A stretch of 63,980 nucleotides of DNA from Betaproteobacteria bacterium (GTDB taxonomy: Bacteria > Pseudomonadota > Gammaproteobacteria > Burkholderiales > Eutrophovitaceae). Positions 17,823 to 26,915 of this stretch are shown one piece after another (position 1 is the stretch's first letter; every line of letters begins with the position of its first letter). The notes beneath the pieces were generated by a model. It was not told where the DNA came from and searched no databases. It was given only the letters and a program-made list of their open reading frames with translations. The position numbers and the translations under genes are program-made. The stretch covers positions 1,098,870 to 1,162,849 of the forward strand of contig CP070775.1 of assembly GCA_020346185.1 (NCBI GenBank). The letters are read 5' to 3'.

Positions 17823-18442
17823 GCGGCTGGTTCCTTGGCTTGCGCTTCTAGCGCGCGGTCGAGAAAATCCAGCCGATCCTGTCCCCAGAACGGTTCGTCG
17901 TTATATACATAGGTCGGTGCCGCGAACACATCTCGTTGCAAGGCTTCGTCGGTAAGTGCCTCGTAGCGTGCGATGTTTTCCTTCGAGTGTGCAACGCTTA
18001 GCAGCGATACTGCATCGAGACCCTGGGCTTTGACGACTGCGAACAGTTCCTCCGGGTCGCCCATATTGCGCTCTTCGACCCAGCAGCCTTTGTAAATTGC
18101 CGAAGTGATCAGCATCGCCAGCTTCTCGCCAAGTTCCTCCACGGCGGCAATTATCAGCAGTGACGCGATCGATGCATCGTATGGGAAATACTTCGGCTCT
18201 ATGGTGAGCGGCATGCCGAGGTATTTTTGCCAGCGGGCCAGCTCGACAAGACGGTATTTCTGCCGTTGCGGTGCGCGTTTCGCCAAGGGTAAGCCGCCGG
18301 TTAGCGGAAAGATCTTCATGAGGTCAATCGGCTTGATGTTGATCTTGGCGAAATGTTTGCGCGCAATATTTCCCAGCCGTTCGTGGCCAAGGTAACTCCA
18401 CGGCGACGCCGGCGTAAAGTAGTAGTCGATTGTCTTTTTCAT
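17819..18442 (-). CDS. 2-hydroxychromene-2-carboxylate isomerase-like (DsbA/GST-kappa fold)
   Basis: The product is 207 residues, starting MKKTIDYYFTPASPWSYLGHERL, the family pattern with the catalytic serine and glutathione-binding region in SPWSYLG. The late motif FAAPTYVYNDEPFWGQDRLD is equally typical. HCCA isomerases act in naphthalene and related aromatic breakdown using glutathione, but many homologues have other, unknown substrates. I chose ATG at 18442 because AAGGGG precedes it by 6 bases; a frame extension to 18499 adds a hydrophilic non-family N-terminus. It forms a two-gene coupled operon with the EthD protein. Confidence 0.85.
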   Translation of the reverse strand: MKKTIDYYFTPASPWSYLGHERLGNIARKHFAKINIKPIDLMKIFPLTGGLPLAKRAPQRQKYRLVELARWQKYLGMPLTIEPKYFPYDASIASLLIIAAVEELGEKLAMLITSAIYKGCWVEERNMGDPEELFAVVKAQGLDAVSLLSVAHSKENIARYEALTDEALQRDVFAAPTYVYNDEPFWGQDRLDFLDRALEAQAKEPAA

Positions 18443-19031
18443 CTTGCGCCCCTTTGAGCGTGCCCGGTCTTCTGATTCAAGGGTAGCAAAGTCTATCACT
18501 GTGCGGGGGCGCCCGACGAGCGATAGCTCTCAGCGATTGGCCCTGCAGCGACTGTTCTGAATAAATGTCGCAACCGACCGCCGGTTTGTCTGCCGCGAAC
18601 CGTAATGTGATGCTTGCCGCGTTGTTCTTGATTGCACTGCCGCTTGCGGCACGGATAGAGGGGCCCGAGGTGAAAATGTTTCATCATTTGTTCGTCTCGT
18701 CTACGGTGTGACGGAAAGTGACGTTGAGGTTCCATGCGCCGCCGCAGTCGCAATCTAATAACCGGATGCGGTGCCGACATTGTGCCGCCATGCAGTTGGG
18801 ATAGGCCGTGCCGCGGGTCACCGATCAGGTCGAAGATGGTGTCGTCGACGTTATCTGTTGATAAGGCCAGAACGCGACAACTGCGACCATCTCGTTGACT
18901 CGATTGCGCTACACCAGGGAAAGAATTAGAGTCAGCAGTGTCTGACGAACCGAATCACAGTTTTCATGGCAGTCGCATGACCTGAAGACATCGCGTTCTT
19001 ACGACTCAAATCACATTACGGAGTGACCATC
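18443..19031. other. Intergenic stretch with no supported gene
   Basis: A 94-codon minus-strand frame (18496-18780) is Arg- and His-rich with no motif and is rejected. Some protein-like fragments can be read in other minus-strand frames around 18500-18770 (for example IKNNAASITLRFA) but do not connect, so decayed sequence is possible. The last 20 bases carry the ribosome binding site of the serine hydrolase. Confidence 0.4.
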
Positions 19032-20330
19032 ATGAGCCGAAAATGGATTTGCAGCACGCTGTTGGGTGCCGCCACGTCGTTGTTTGTCACGATTCCGGTG
19101 CTTGCCGCGGAACTGCCACGGGCAAAGCCGGAAGACGTGGGGCTTTCATCTGAACGTCTCGGTCGGATTGCCGAAGTGATGAACGCAAAAGTCAAAGCGG
19201 GTGAAATCCCGGGTTACGTTGCACTGGTTGCACGCCGCGGCAAGGTTGCCTATTTCGACGCGCATGGCGTGCAAAATCCAAATACTGGCAAGCCGATGTC
19301 GCGCGACTCGATCTTCCGTATCTATTCCATGACCAAGCCGATTACCAGCGTAGCGGCCATGATTCTTGTCGAGGAAGGCAAGATCAAACTCTCAGACCCG
19401 GTCTCGACGTACCTTCCGGAACTGGCAGATCTCAAAGTCGCGACTAACGCCGACACTGCAAAAGACCCGGCGTCGTTGCAGACACGCCCAGCTAGGAGCG
19501 CCGTCCGCGTGGTCGACCTGCTCATGCACACGTCGGGGTTCACCTATGGTTTTTTCAGGCCATTCCCCGGTGGCGGGGCGCTCGAGCAGGCCTATCTCGA
19601 AGGCGGTGTAAACGACCTCGACATTTCCAATGCCGAACTGGTCACGCGCATAAGCAAGCTGCCACTGAAATACGAACCCGGCACAACCTGGTGGTATAGC
19701 CGATCGACCGATGTGCTGGGTCGGTTGATCGAAGTCGTTTCAGGCATGAGGCTGGGCGAGTTTTTCGAAAACCGTATTGCTGGACCACTAGACATGAACG
19801 ATACGGCTTTTCGGGTTGCCGCAAGCAAGATTTCTCGCTTCGCCGAGCCTTTTGACGCCGACAAGAAAGGTCTCATCCTGCAATACAGTGATCCCACCAA
19901 GCCTGTGAGATTCGAAGCCGGTGGCCAAGGCTTGACGTCAACAGTGCGTGACTATGCCCGCTTTTTGCACATGTTGCTAAACGGCGGCGAACTCGATGGC
20001 AAGCGCATATTGGGGCGCAAGACTGTTGAACTTATGACGGCCGATCACGTCAGCGGGGCATTCGCGCCTGGCGCGTTTTACCTGCCCGGCCAGAGCCACG
20101 GATTCGGTCTGCTCGGTGCGGTACGCAAATCCGGGCCGAGAGCACCCGCGTTGCTGAACTCGATGGATGGTTCCGTCGGTGAATATTACTGGGCCGGCTA
20201 CGCGGGCACCTACTTCTGGGTTGATCCCGAGGAAGAACTCATCGGTGTCTACATGATGCAATCGGTGCAGCACCTTCTGTGGTACTCGACAATGTTCAAG
20301 ACTCTCGTTGTGCAGTCGATCATCGACTGA
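19032..20330 (+). CDS. Serine hydrolase, class C beta-lactamase/esterase fold
   Basis: The product is 432 residues with a signal peptide ending around VLAAELPRA. The SxxK nucleophile motif is SMTK in IFRIYSMTKPITSVAAM. A downstream WWYSRSTDVLGRLIE provides the Tyr-x-Ser/Asn-type motif, and LLMHTSGFTYGF is also typical of the EstB/penicillin-binding-protein-like group. The enzyme is probably periplasmic and hydrolyses esters or peptides; beta-lactamase activity cannot be inferred. The start at ATG 19032 has GGAGTG six bases upstream. Confidence 0.88.
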   Translation: MSRKWICSTLLGAATSLFVTIPVLAAELPRAKPEDVGLSSERLGRIAEVMNAKVKAGEIPGYVALVARRGKVAYFDAHGVQNPNTGKPMSRDSIFRIYSMTKPITSVAAMILVEEGKIKLSDPVSTYLPELADLKVATNADTAKDPASLQTRPARSAVRVVDLLMHTSGFTYGFFRPFPGGGALEQAYLEGGVNDLDISNAELVTRISKLPLKYEPGTTWWYSRSTDVLGRLIEVVSGMRLGEFFENRIAGPLDMNDTAFRVAASKISRFAEPFDADKKGLILQYSDPTKPVRFEAGGQGLTSTVRDYARFLHMLLNGGELDGKRILGRKTVELMTADHVSGAFAPGAFYLPGQSHGFGLLGAVRKSGPRAPALLNSMDGSVGEYYWAGYAGTYFWVDPEEELIGVYMMQSVQHLLWYSTMFKTLVVQSIID

Positions 20331-20619
20331 GAAGTGCATGGGCAGATCAGGTAGCCGAGAACATGCAGAATGCGACCTGCCCTCAAGCACTGTACCGGCC
20401 ACACGCCCCGCGGCTGGATTGATTTCTTCAGAGTCATCGCGGCGCCAGGATGAAAAGAAAAGACCCAGCAAATGACGCCCTTTTTTTGCTTTTCGCTCGT
20501 GACTTTGCCGCGGTCAGGCCCCGTGAATCCCTTGTTGCACCTTCGGGCTTGAGCAACGTGGTAGTTTTGCGAATGTTGTAAACTTTATCTCGGCTACACC
20601 CTTGGGAAGGAGTTTGGTC

Positions 20620-22502
20620 GTGGCGGAGCCGCGTCTACGACGAAAGCTCGCAGCAATGCTGAGCGCAGATGTCGCGGGATACTCGCGCCTGATGCAGGAC
20701 GACGAGACTGCTACTGTCGAGACTCTGAGCGAATATCGGTCAGTATTTGGCAACTTTGTGAACCAGCACGACGGTCGTGTCGTTGATTCGCCGGGTGACA
20801 ATATTCTAGCGGTGTTCGGCAGCCCGGTGGAAGCAGTCCAGTGCGCCGTCGAGATCCAGCGTGAGCTCGCTCGGGACAATCTCCAACTTGCCGATCACCG
20901 AAAGATGCATTTTCGCATCGGTATCAACCTTGGCGACGTTCTCACTCGCGATGACGGCACCGTATACGGAGATGGTGTCAACGTCGCAGCACGCCTCGAG
21001 TCGCTGGCGGAGCCGGGCGGCATCGTCATTTCAGAGTCGGCCCGCATGCAAGTGCGCTCGCTGATCGAAGTGGACATTGCGGATGCGGGTGAGCATGAGT
21101 TCAAGAACATCGCGGAGCCGGTGCATGTCTATCGGATCGTATTGGACGAGACGGCTCCGATACGGGCAAGGACGCGCAAAGTCTCACGCGCAATCGTTGT
21201 TACCACAGCATTGGCAGCGTTGGTGATTGCCGTGTCCGTTGGACTGTTAGTGCGCCTTCCTGGAGAACCAGCAGATCCGATCCTGGCCATGCCTACCGGC
21301 CCGATCGTCGCTGTGCTTCCATTTACCAACATGAGCGACGACCCAGAACAGGAATACTCCTCGGATGGAAATCATAACCGAGCTGACTCGATTCCGGACA
21401 TTGCACGTGCTTTCTCGCAACTCCACTTTTTAATACAAAAAGAAAACGGTTGATGTGCGTAGCGTCGGGAAAGCGTTGGGGGCCCGTTATATTGTTGAGG
21501 GCAGTATTCGTCGCTCCGCAGGTAAAATACGTGTCAACGCTCAGCTACTCGATGCGAAGGACGGCACCCACTTATGGGCTGACACCTTCGAGAGAGAATT
21601 AACTGCAAACAACATTTTTGAAGTACAAGACGAGATCACACAGAAAATCGTAGCAGTCCATTGGCGACTCTTATGGGATGGTTTCAGCTGCTGCGCGTAT
21701 AGACAGTACAACGAGAAGCGCGGAAAGCTTGGACGGCTATCAGTGTGTGCTAGGCGTCCATGCCTATTACGCGGTCGGAGGGACGCCACGTAAGCACCAC
21801 GAGCTCCGTGAATGTCTTGAGCGGGCGCTCGAAATCGACCCCTCGTATGCGCACGGGTGGGCATGGCTCTCAGCGTTGTATCGTGACGAACACGGAAGTG
21901 GATTCAACCCGCGGCCCCGATCACTCGATCGCGCCGAAAAGGCGGCGAAGCGAGCTATCGAACTGGATCAAAGAAACCAGGAAGCCCATCTGGGGCTTGC
22001 GCACATCTACTTCTTCAGGAAAGCGCTTAAGGCCGCTAGCGTGCAAGCAGAGCGTGCGATTGCTTTGAATCCCGACAGTCCAGATTTGCTCGCATCACTG
22101 TCTCACACGATTGCCCTGAACGGAGATTGGGCCAGAGGCGTCGCACTGGCCGAAAAAGCGATCATGCTTACCCCTGACCCGCCAAGATGGATGCACTGGG
22201 CGCCTCTTTGGAATCATTATCGAAAACGCGAATACGACGATGCGCTTGCCAGAACTCACAAGGCAAGCATGCCAGGTTTCTACTATACAAACGTGAACTT
22301 CGCGATGATTTACGGCCAGATGGGGCGCACGGAAGATGCGAAAGTCGAAATAGACAAATTGTTGGCGCTGGTGCCGGCGTTTCCGAAAAACGCGCGCGGC
22401 CTCTTGCCCTGGATGGGGTCAGGAGAGTTTCTCGAGGACGTCATTGACGGTCTGCGAAAGGCCGGACTCGATATACCCGACGATCCGACTTCTGCCAGCT
22501 AG
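20620..22502 (+). pseudogene. Class III adenylate cyclase-TPR protein, broken by three lesions
   Basis: GTG at 20620 (AAGGAG 7 bases upstream) starts a cyclase domain with the metal-binding motif ADVAGYSRL, SPGDNILAVF and VYGDGVNVAARLE, then a transmembrane segment (about residues 190-215) and VLPFTNMSDDPEQEYSSDG. At about 21366 a short deletion shifts frame. The correct continuation is EIITELTRFR, then LSRNSTF followed by TAA where Gln is expected, then KTVDVRSVGKALGARYIVEG. Near 21660 a one-base insertion shifts the frame again before IGDSYGMVSAAARI and a TPR region (to 22502). An intact version would have about 625 residues. It is non-functional as a whole, although the cyclase domain itself is open. 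Confidence 0.86.
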
Positions 22503-22705
22503 ACGTCACATCAATAAGTTGTGTTAAGGGCCGCTGGGGTCTGCATTTGGCGTTGAGCGGTCATTGGTGAATGTGCGCGACACGCGGCTACCGAAAGCGC
22601 GGTGGCTGGCACCACAATGTCATTTAGGCGCTTTCTTGGATGCTCCCGCACGGGGGGCACATGTTCAGTTGGTCGTGCGGGCCGGGTCCGGTCACGCCGC
22701 GGAGA

Positions 22706-23128
22706 CTATTTGACAGTGATCGTGATCTTGCGCGACATCATCGGCGGCTCGTGCGGAATGTGTAGCTTGTCACCGAGGATCAATTGCAGTGTGTGTTTGC
22801 CCGGAGTGAGCTCGATAGCGGTCTCGGTCTGACCGCCGCCAAAATGTCTGTGGTGGGCATCGGCCGGAATTGGTGCGTCGAGTGCAGGCAGTCCGGTATC
22901 GATAAGAAGGTGGTGATGTCCGGTGTCGGGCTTGTCTATGCCGGCCGGTGCGACACCCATGCCTTTCAGCCCGAATTTCACTGTCACCGGACTGGTTACG
23001 GTGTCGCCATCTCGCGGCGAAATAATGTATACCTCGGCGTCACTTGGTGCTGGCGTTCTGGCAACAGCGGCCGGGGTGCCGAGTGCAACGATAGCGCCGA
23101 TTATCATCGCTCGGTTCAATATTGTCAT
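22706..23128 (-). CDS. DUF4399-family secreted protein
   Basis: The product is 140 residues with a signal peptide (hydrophobic core AMIIGAIVALGTPAAVA, cleavage near ARTP). The mature domain has the DUF4399 pattern: VYIISPRDGDTV, KFGLKGMGVAPAG, TGHHHLLID, GKHTLQLILGD and HIPHEPP. The domain is small, histidine-rich and of unknown function. Start ATG 23128 has GGGAG upstream on the minus strand; longer frame extensions lack coding character. It stands alone between two other genes. Confidence 0.84.
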   Translation of the reverse strand: MTILNRAMIIGAIVALGTPAAVARTPAPSDAEVYIISPRDGDTVTSPVTVKFGLKGMGVAPAGIDKPDTGHHHLLIDTGLPALDAPIPADAHHRHFGGGQTETAIELTPGKHTLQLILGDKLHIPHEPPMMSRKITITVK

Positions 23129-23308
23129 AGCTTTCTCCCACGATTGTTTGTCGGCGGTCCTGGAATTGCACGTTCTTCCGCCGCGGTCGCAATGCAAAGC
23201 CGATCGCAGATTGCCACCTGTCCCTTCAAACACCCACATGTTCGACACGGCGGTCGCAACCTGGTTCCGGGTGTCCATACCTATGAACCGTCCCTTCGCG
23301 ATGGTAAA

Positions 23309-24199
23309 TCAGGTTGATTCTGCTTTGCCTCGCATCACCTGGTCGCGTACAGCGCGTCGGGCGAGCAGGCGCCGCGGCGCACCGATCAAGTACATCATCA
23401 ACATCATCGGCGCGCGTAACACCATGATAGATGCAAAACCGAGACGACTTGGCAAGGCCGATTCGACGATGGGCGCGCGCAGGTGTTTGATCAGCGCCGG
23501 AAACAGACGGCCAATGGCAGAAAGGCTGTAGAGTTCAGCGCGTGCCAGGAGGTGCGTGCGTGGCCGTTCGTAAAGGAAGTCCAGCTGCTGCTTCTTGATG
23601 TTGTCATTGAACCGAACAAACGTGTTGACGTCGCCGAAGCCATCGTACCGTTCCGTCATCCGCTGGAATGGGCCTTCGATATGCTGCCCGATCAATGAGT
23701 GCGCAGCTTCGCTCAGCAGAAGATACTCTTTTCCCGGCACCGAGTTCTTCAAGAGTCGGTGAGCAAGAATTACGTCTGGGCCGGAGACCTTGTTGAAGCC
23801 GCCAACCTGATGAAATACGGCGCTACCCGTGTGGACCACGATCTTCAGCGCCAGCTCCTGACTATTACGACAGATGGCGCACTCGCAAGGCGTCGCTTCC
23901 ATTCCGAGAACGGCGCCTTCATAGAAGGCGTCAAAAAATCGCATCAGCTTTGTCGGTACCTGCTCTAGTACGTCCCGCCAGCCGGCTTCACCTGCTGGAT
24001 CTTCGGCGTATAAAAACAGCGCGTCGCCCTCGATTTCCTGCAAGCGCAGTGGCAGGTCAATTTCGCGGATCAGGGTCTCGATCAGATAGGTAATGCACTG
24101 TTGACCATGCACGGCGGACAGCTGGTTCTCGAGCATGAATTTGGTGTACCCGCTGATGTCGGCAAGAACGATGACTACGCGTTTCTCAACTGCTTGCAT
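23309..24199 (-). CDS. DUF2652 protein with class III cyclase-like core
   Basis: The product is 296 residues. The N-terminal half resembles the catalytic domain of class III nucleotide cyclases: VLADISGYTKFM has the first metal Asp and EIEGDALFLYAE the second. A family insert, CECAIC (about residues 104-109), adds three cysteines. A later block reads VVHTGSAVFHQVGGFNKVSGPDVILAHRLL. The C-terminal region (about 210-296) has hydrophobic stretches near SIMVLRAPMMLMMYLIG that may contact the membrane. The domain family is called DUF2652; whether it makes a cyclic nucleotide is untested as far as I know. Confidence 0.8.
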   Translation of the reverse strand: MQAVEKRVVIVLADISGYTKFMLENQLSAVHGQQCITYLIETLIREIDLPLRLQEIEGDALFLYAEDPAGEAGWRDVLEQVPTKLMRFFDAFYEGAVLGMEATPCECAICRNSQELALKIVVHTGSAVFHQVGGFNKVSGPDVILAHRLLKNSVPGKEYLLLSEAAHSLIGQHIEGPFQRMTERYDGFGDVNTFVRFNDNIKKQQLDFLYERPRTHLLARAELYSLSAIGRLFPALIKHLRAPIVESALPSRLGFASIMVLRAPMMLMMYLIGAPRRLLARRAVRDQVMRGKAEST

Positions 24200-24882
24200 C
24201 TCGCAACCCCAGTCAAGTAATCAGGTCGTCAGCCTGCTGTATGTTACGCCGCTGCGTCGGGTCCATTTCTACAGCCCTTGGGTGGCGTGTCGCTGTGAGG
24301 CAAAGCAGGCGACATCGTCTCAGCCAATAGCTCAAATGAGTTGCAGCCAGGCCAGCCGGGAATTTCGGATTTTGAAATGACAACTCGTTTTCCATCATGA
24401 CACTGGTAACTGTGACACTGGATTGCTTTGTAAGTGCGGCCACGTTGGAAGCATTTCTCGAAAAGAGGCTTGCCCTGCTCGCGAAGCTGACGACAGGCAC
24501 GCCGGCCCGACGCTTTCGTACGCCGGAATGACTTCCTGTTCCACCAGTCCCTCGACTTCGTTTTCTCGCCGATGGTTACACCAATTATGAGGCCATGGAT
24601 TTCGCAGCCGAGTTTATCCAGCGTAGTACGCTCTTCGTCGACAGCGCCGGTATCGAGCCGTACGGCGCCACACACAGTCGGTGACGCGACGTGCGACTGC
24701 CAGCTTTGCTTTGGGTAGCTCGTAAGCCAGGCACGTTTCCTACATGCCTCACTAAAGCCCGGGGCTCTAGGCAAAGTGGACTTTGCATTGCGTAATGGCG
24801 GATGAGGTCACTCGGGGTCCTTTTCTCGCATTGGGTCCCGCCGCGTCCTTGGCGTTCTGCGGTGAGAGCCGGATCTGTGTGT
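24200..24882. other. Intergenic stretch with no supported gene
   Basis: A 176-codon minus-strand frame (24244-24774) contains a fairly natural-looking stretch (LDTGAVDEERTTLDKLGCEI) but has no recognised motif, no clear ribosome binding site and a Cys/Arg/Lys-rich second half. I do not call it a gene. A decayed gene is possible. Confidence 0.35.
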
Positions 24883-26091
24883 TCAGAGTCTTGAGACGCG
24901 AATGCGCGCATCCTTGCGTTTGAGTATGTCTGGTTGCAGCCGCGTACCGAGACCGGGGCCTTCGGGTGCGGTGATGTAACCGTTGGCCAACGGCGGCAGT
25001 TGGGTGACGAGCTTGCCGTACCAGTCTGTGTAAAACGCCCGGACCACCTCCTGCACCAGTGTGTTGGGGCAGTTCATCGACAAATGCACCGACGAGGTCA
25101 GCAGGATTGGACCGGTGCAATCATGAGGCGCGATAGGCAACTGGTAAGCCTCGGCCATGGTCGATATTTTCTTCGCCTCGGAAATTCCGCCGGTCCAGCC
25201 AACGTCAAACATGCACACTGACACTGCGCGTTTCTCGAACAAGTCCCGGAACGCCCAGCGTGTTGCAAGAGTCTCGCTGGCAGTGACCCAGACATTGGTT
25301 CGGTGGGCGTATTCCGCAATGGCATCAAGGTTGTCCATCTTGATCGGGTCTTCGTACCAGAACGGATCAAACTGCTCGAGTGCTTTTGCAATCTTGATGG
25401 CGGTCGGGAGGTTCCATAGCGAATGAAACTCGACGTGGATATCCATTTTGTCGCCAACCGCTTTGCGGATTTTTTCGAACGGTTGCATCGCGCTTCTCAG
25501 GTCGGCACTCGAGATGTAGGTGCCGTTGCTCGCTTCGGCATACTCGTCGAAGGGCCAGATCTTCATGCCGGTGTAACCTTCCTCGAGTAGCGAGACCGCC
25601 AGTTCGTCAGCGTATTTCATGAAGCCCGTCAGGTCCTCATACGGTTGGTATTTATCGCTAGCGAGGGGCATGCCGAAGTTGGCGGTACCCTGTTCTGATT
25701 TGGCGCGGACGTACTGATAGCCGGCGCAGGTATTGTAGGCGCGTACCTTGTCGCGGCTGGCGCCGCCCAGCAGCTGGTAGATCGGCTGGTTGCTGACCTG
25801 GCCCAGGATGTCCCACAAGGCGATGTCGATCGCCGACGACGCTCGCATCTCGGCGCCCACTGTCTTGAAGCCGAGGTAGTTGTAGAGCATGTGTCGGCTG
25901 TGTTTGTCGATTTGCAGCGGGTCTTGTCCGAGAAGGTAAGGCGCCAATGTCTGATGAATATGGCCGATGACGGGTTCCACCGCGTAGAAGGTCTCGCCGA
26001 GGCCGACGATGCCTTCGTCGGTGTGGACATGGACCCACAGGAGGTTCGGGAACTCTTCCAGGTTGATTGTTTCTATCGCATTGATTTTCAT
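24883..26091 (-). CDS. Enolase-superfamily dehydratase (mandelate racemase/galactonate dehydratase-like)
   Basis: The product is 402 residues. It has the capping domain followed by the TIM barrel with the superfamily residues: a Lys in GYTGMKIWPF, metal ligands in HVEFHSLW, WYEDPI and TASETLATRW, and the catalytic His in PIAPHDCTGP. These enzymes abstract the proton alpha to a carboxylate, usually dehydrating sugar acids. The subgroup resembles uncharacterised dehydratases near the GalD/ManD types, and the substrate is uncertain. ATG at 26091 begins MKINAIETINLEE. It is divergent from marR-emrAB, across an AT-rich region with a palindrome that may control both. Confidence 0.86.
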   Translation of the reverse strand: MKINAIETINLEEFPNLLWVHVHTDEGIVGLGETFYAVEPVIGHIHQTLAPYLLGQDPLQIDKHSRHMLYNYLGFKTVGAEMRASSAIDIALWDILGQVSNQPIYQLLGGASRDKVRAYNTCAGYQYVRAKSEQGTANFGMPLASDKYQPYEDLTGFMKYADELAVSLLEEGYTGMKIWPFDEYAEASNGTYISSADLRSAMQPFEKIRKAVGDKMDIHVEFHSLWNLPTAIKIAKALEQFDPFWYEDPIKMDNLDAIAEYAHRTNVWVTASETLATRWAFRDLFEKRAVSVCMFDVGWTGGISEAKKISTMAEAYQLPIAPHDCTGPILLTSSVHLSMNCPNTLVQEVVRAFYTDWYGKLVTQLPPLANGYITAPEGPGLGTRLQPDILKRKDARIRVSRL

Positions 26092-26229
26092 GGCTTTCGA
26101 TCGTCCGGCAAGGAGTGTGTCGGTTGTCGGCAGGGTTTTTTCGCGCCCGACCAATGGAGTTAAGGCGTTGCTTCACGGGCACTGACCAAAAAAGGCTGAT
26201 GGTACCGTGCGTAAGACATGTGCCTGGCT

Positions 26230-26273
26230 TATAATTAGCTACATATATTATTAGCATAGTATATGATTAGCTA
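26230..26273 (+). promoter_or_regulatory. Promoter and palindromic operator of the marR-emrAB operon
   Basis: A consensus -10 box TATAAT lies at 26230-26235. Overlapping it is a long palindrome: TAGCTA at 26236-26241 and 26268-26273 flank CATATA (26242-26247) and TATATG (26260-26265), centred near 26253. ATTAGC also recurs three times at 16-base steps (26234, 26250, 26266). This AT-rich island in GC-rich DNA has the form expected of an autoregulatory MarR operator. It also lies upstream of the divergent enolase-superfamily gene. Confidence 0.6.
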
Positions 26274-26330
26274 GGCAACTAACTTGTGTCATGGTTGTCC
26301 AATCAGCCACCAACAAGAGCAGGGTTATCT

Positions 26331-26915
26331 GTGCAACGCGAAGATTTATCGAGAAATTTTGGTTTTATCCTGCACGATGTCGCGCGGCTTTTGCGCGCGA
26401 CCTATGATCGGCGAATGAAAGCGCTTGGTCTGACGCGGTCCCAGTGGTGGGTTCTTACCCACCTCTACCGTAACGATGGCGTTACCCAGACCGAGCTTGC
26501 CGACATGCTTGAGATCGAAAAACCGACTTTGGGCCGTTTGCTTGACCGTCTGGAATCCAATGGATGGATTCGGCGAGAGGAACATACCGACGACCGACGA
26601 GCAAAACGTGTGTTCCTGACCGATGAAGTCGAGCCAGCCATGAAAGCGATGCGTGAGGCCGCAGCGGAGCTTCGCCGTGACGCCCTCGCCGGTCTGTCGC
26701 GCGAACAGCAAACAAAGTTTGTCGACACGCTGCTCGCCGTCAAAGCGAATCTCGGCGGCGGCGAAAATGGTTCTGCTCGCAGCGGTTCGAGTCGCAATTC
26801 ACCCTCACAAGATGGTTCTGCGCGTGACGAATCCAAGGCTGGCGGATCGGGCCGTAGCGGGTCCGTTCGCAACGGCCCGACACGAAATGGCGTGCGTGCC
26901 AAGGGGTACACATGA
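26331..26915 (+). CDS. MarR-family transcriptional regulator with a low-complexity C-terminal tail
   Basis: GTG at 26331 has AGGG 6 bases upstream; GTG at 26286 is in frame but has no ribosome binding site and falls near the operator. The 194-residue product has a normal winged-helix MarR core: LTRSQWWVLTHLYRNDGV, then TELADMLEIEKPTLGRLLD, and the wing EEHTDDRRAKRVFLT. After about residue 145 there is an unusual tail of about 50 residues rich in Ser, Arg, Gly and Asn (NGSARSGSSRNS and similar repeats). The stop overlaps the next start (ATGA). It probably represses the efflux operon until a ligand binds. Confidence 0.86.
   Translation: MQREDLSRNFGFILHDVARLLRATYDRRMKALGLTRSQWWVLTHLYRNDGVTQTELADMLEIEKPTLGRLLDRLESNGWIRREEHTDDRRAKRVFLTDEVEPAMKAMREAAAELRRDALAGLSREQQTKFVDTLLAVKANLGGGENGSARSGSSRNSPSQDGSARDESKAGGSGRSGSVRNGPTRNGVRAKGYT

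Noticed and set aside
18496..18780. Minus-strand frame of 94 codons upstream of the isomerase gene
   Set aside because: Arg/His-rich and unlike any known protein; no ribosome binding site.
24244..24774. Minus-strand frame of 176 codons in the gap upstream of the enolase-superfamily gene
   Set aside because: Partly natural-looking but without a motif, ribosome binding site or sensible second half. Left as possible decayed sequence.
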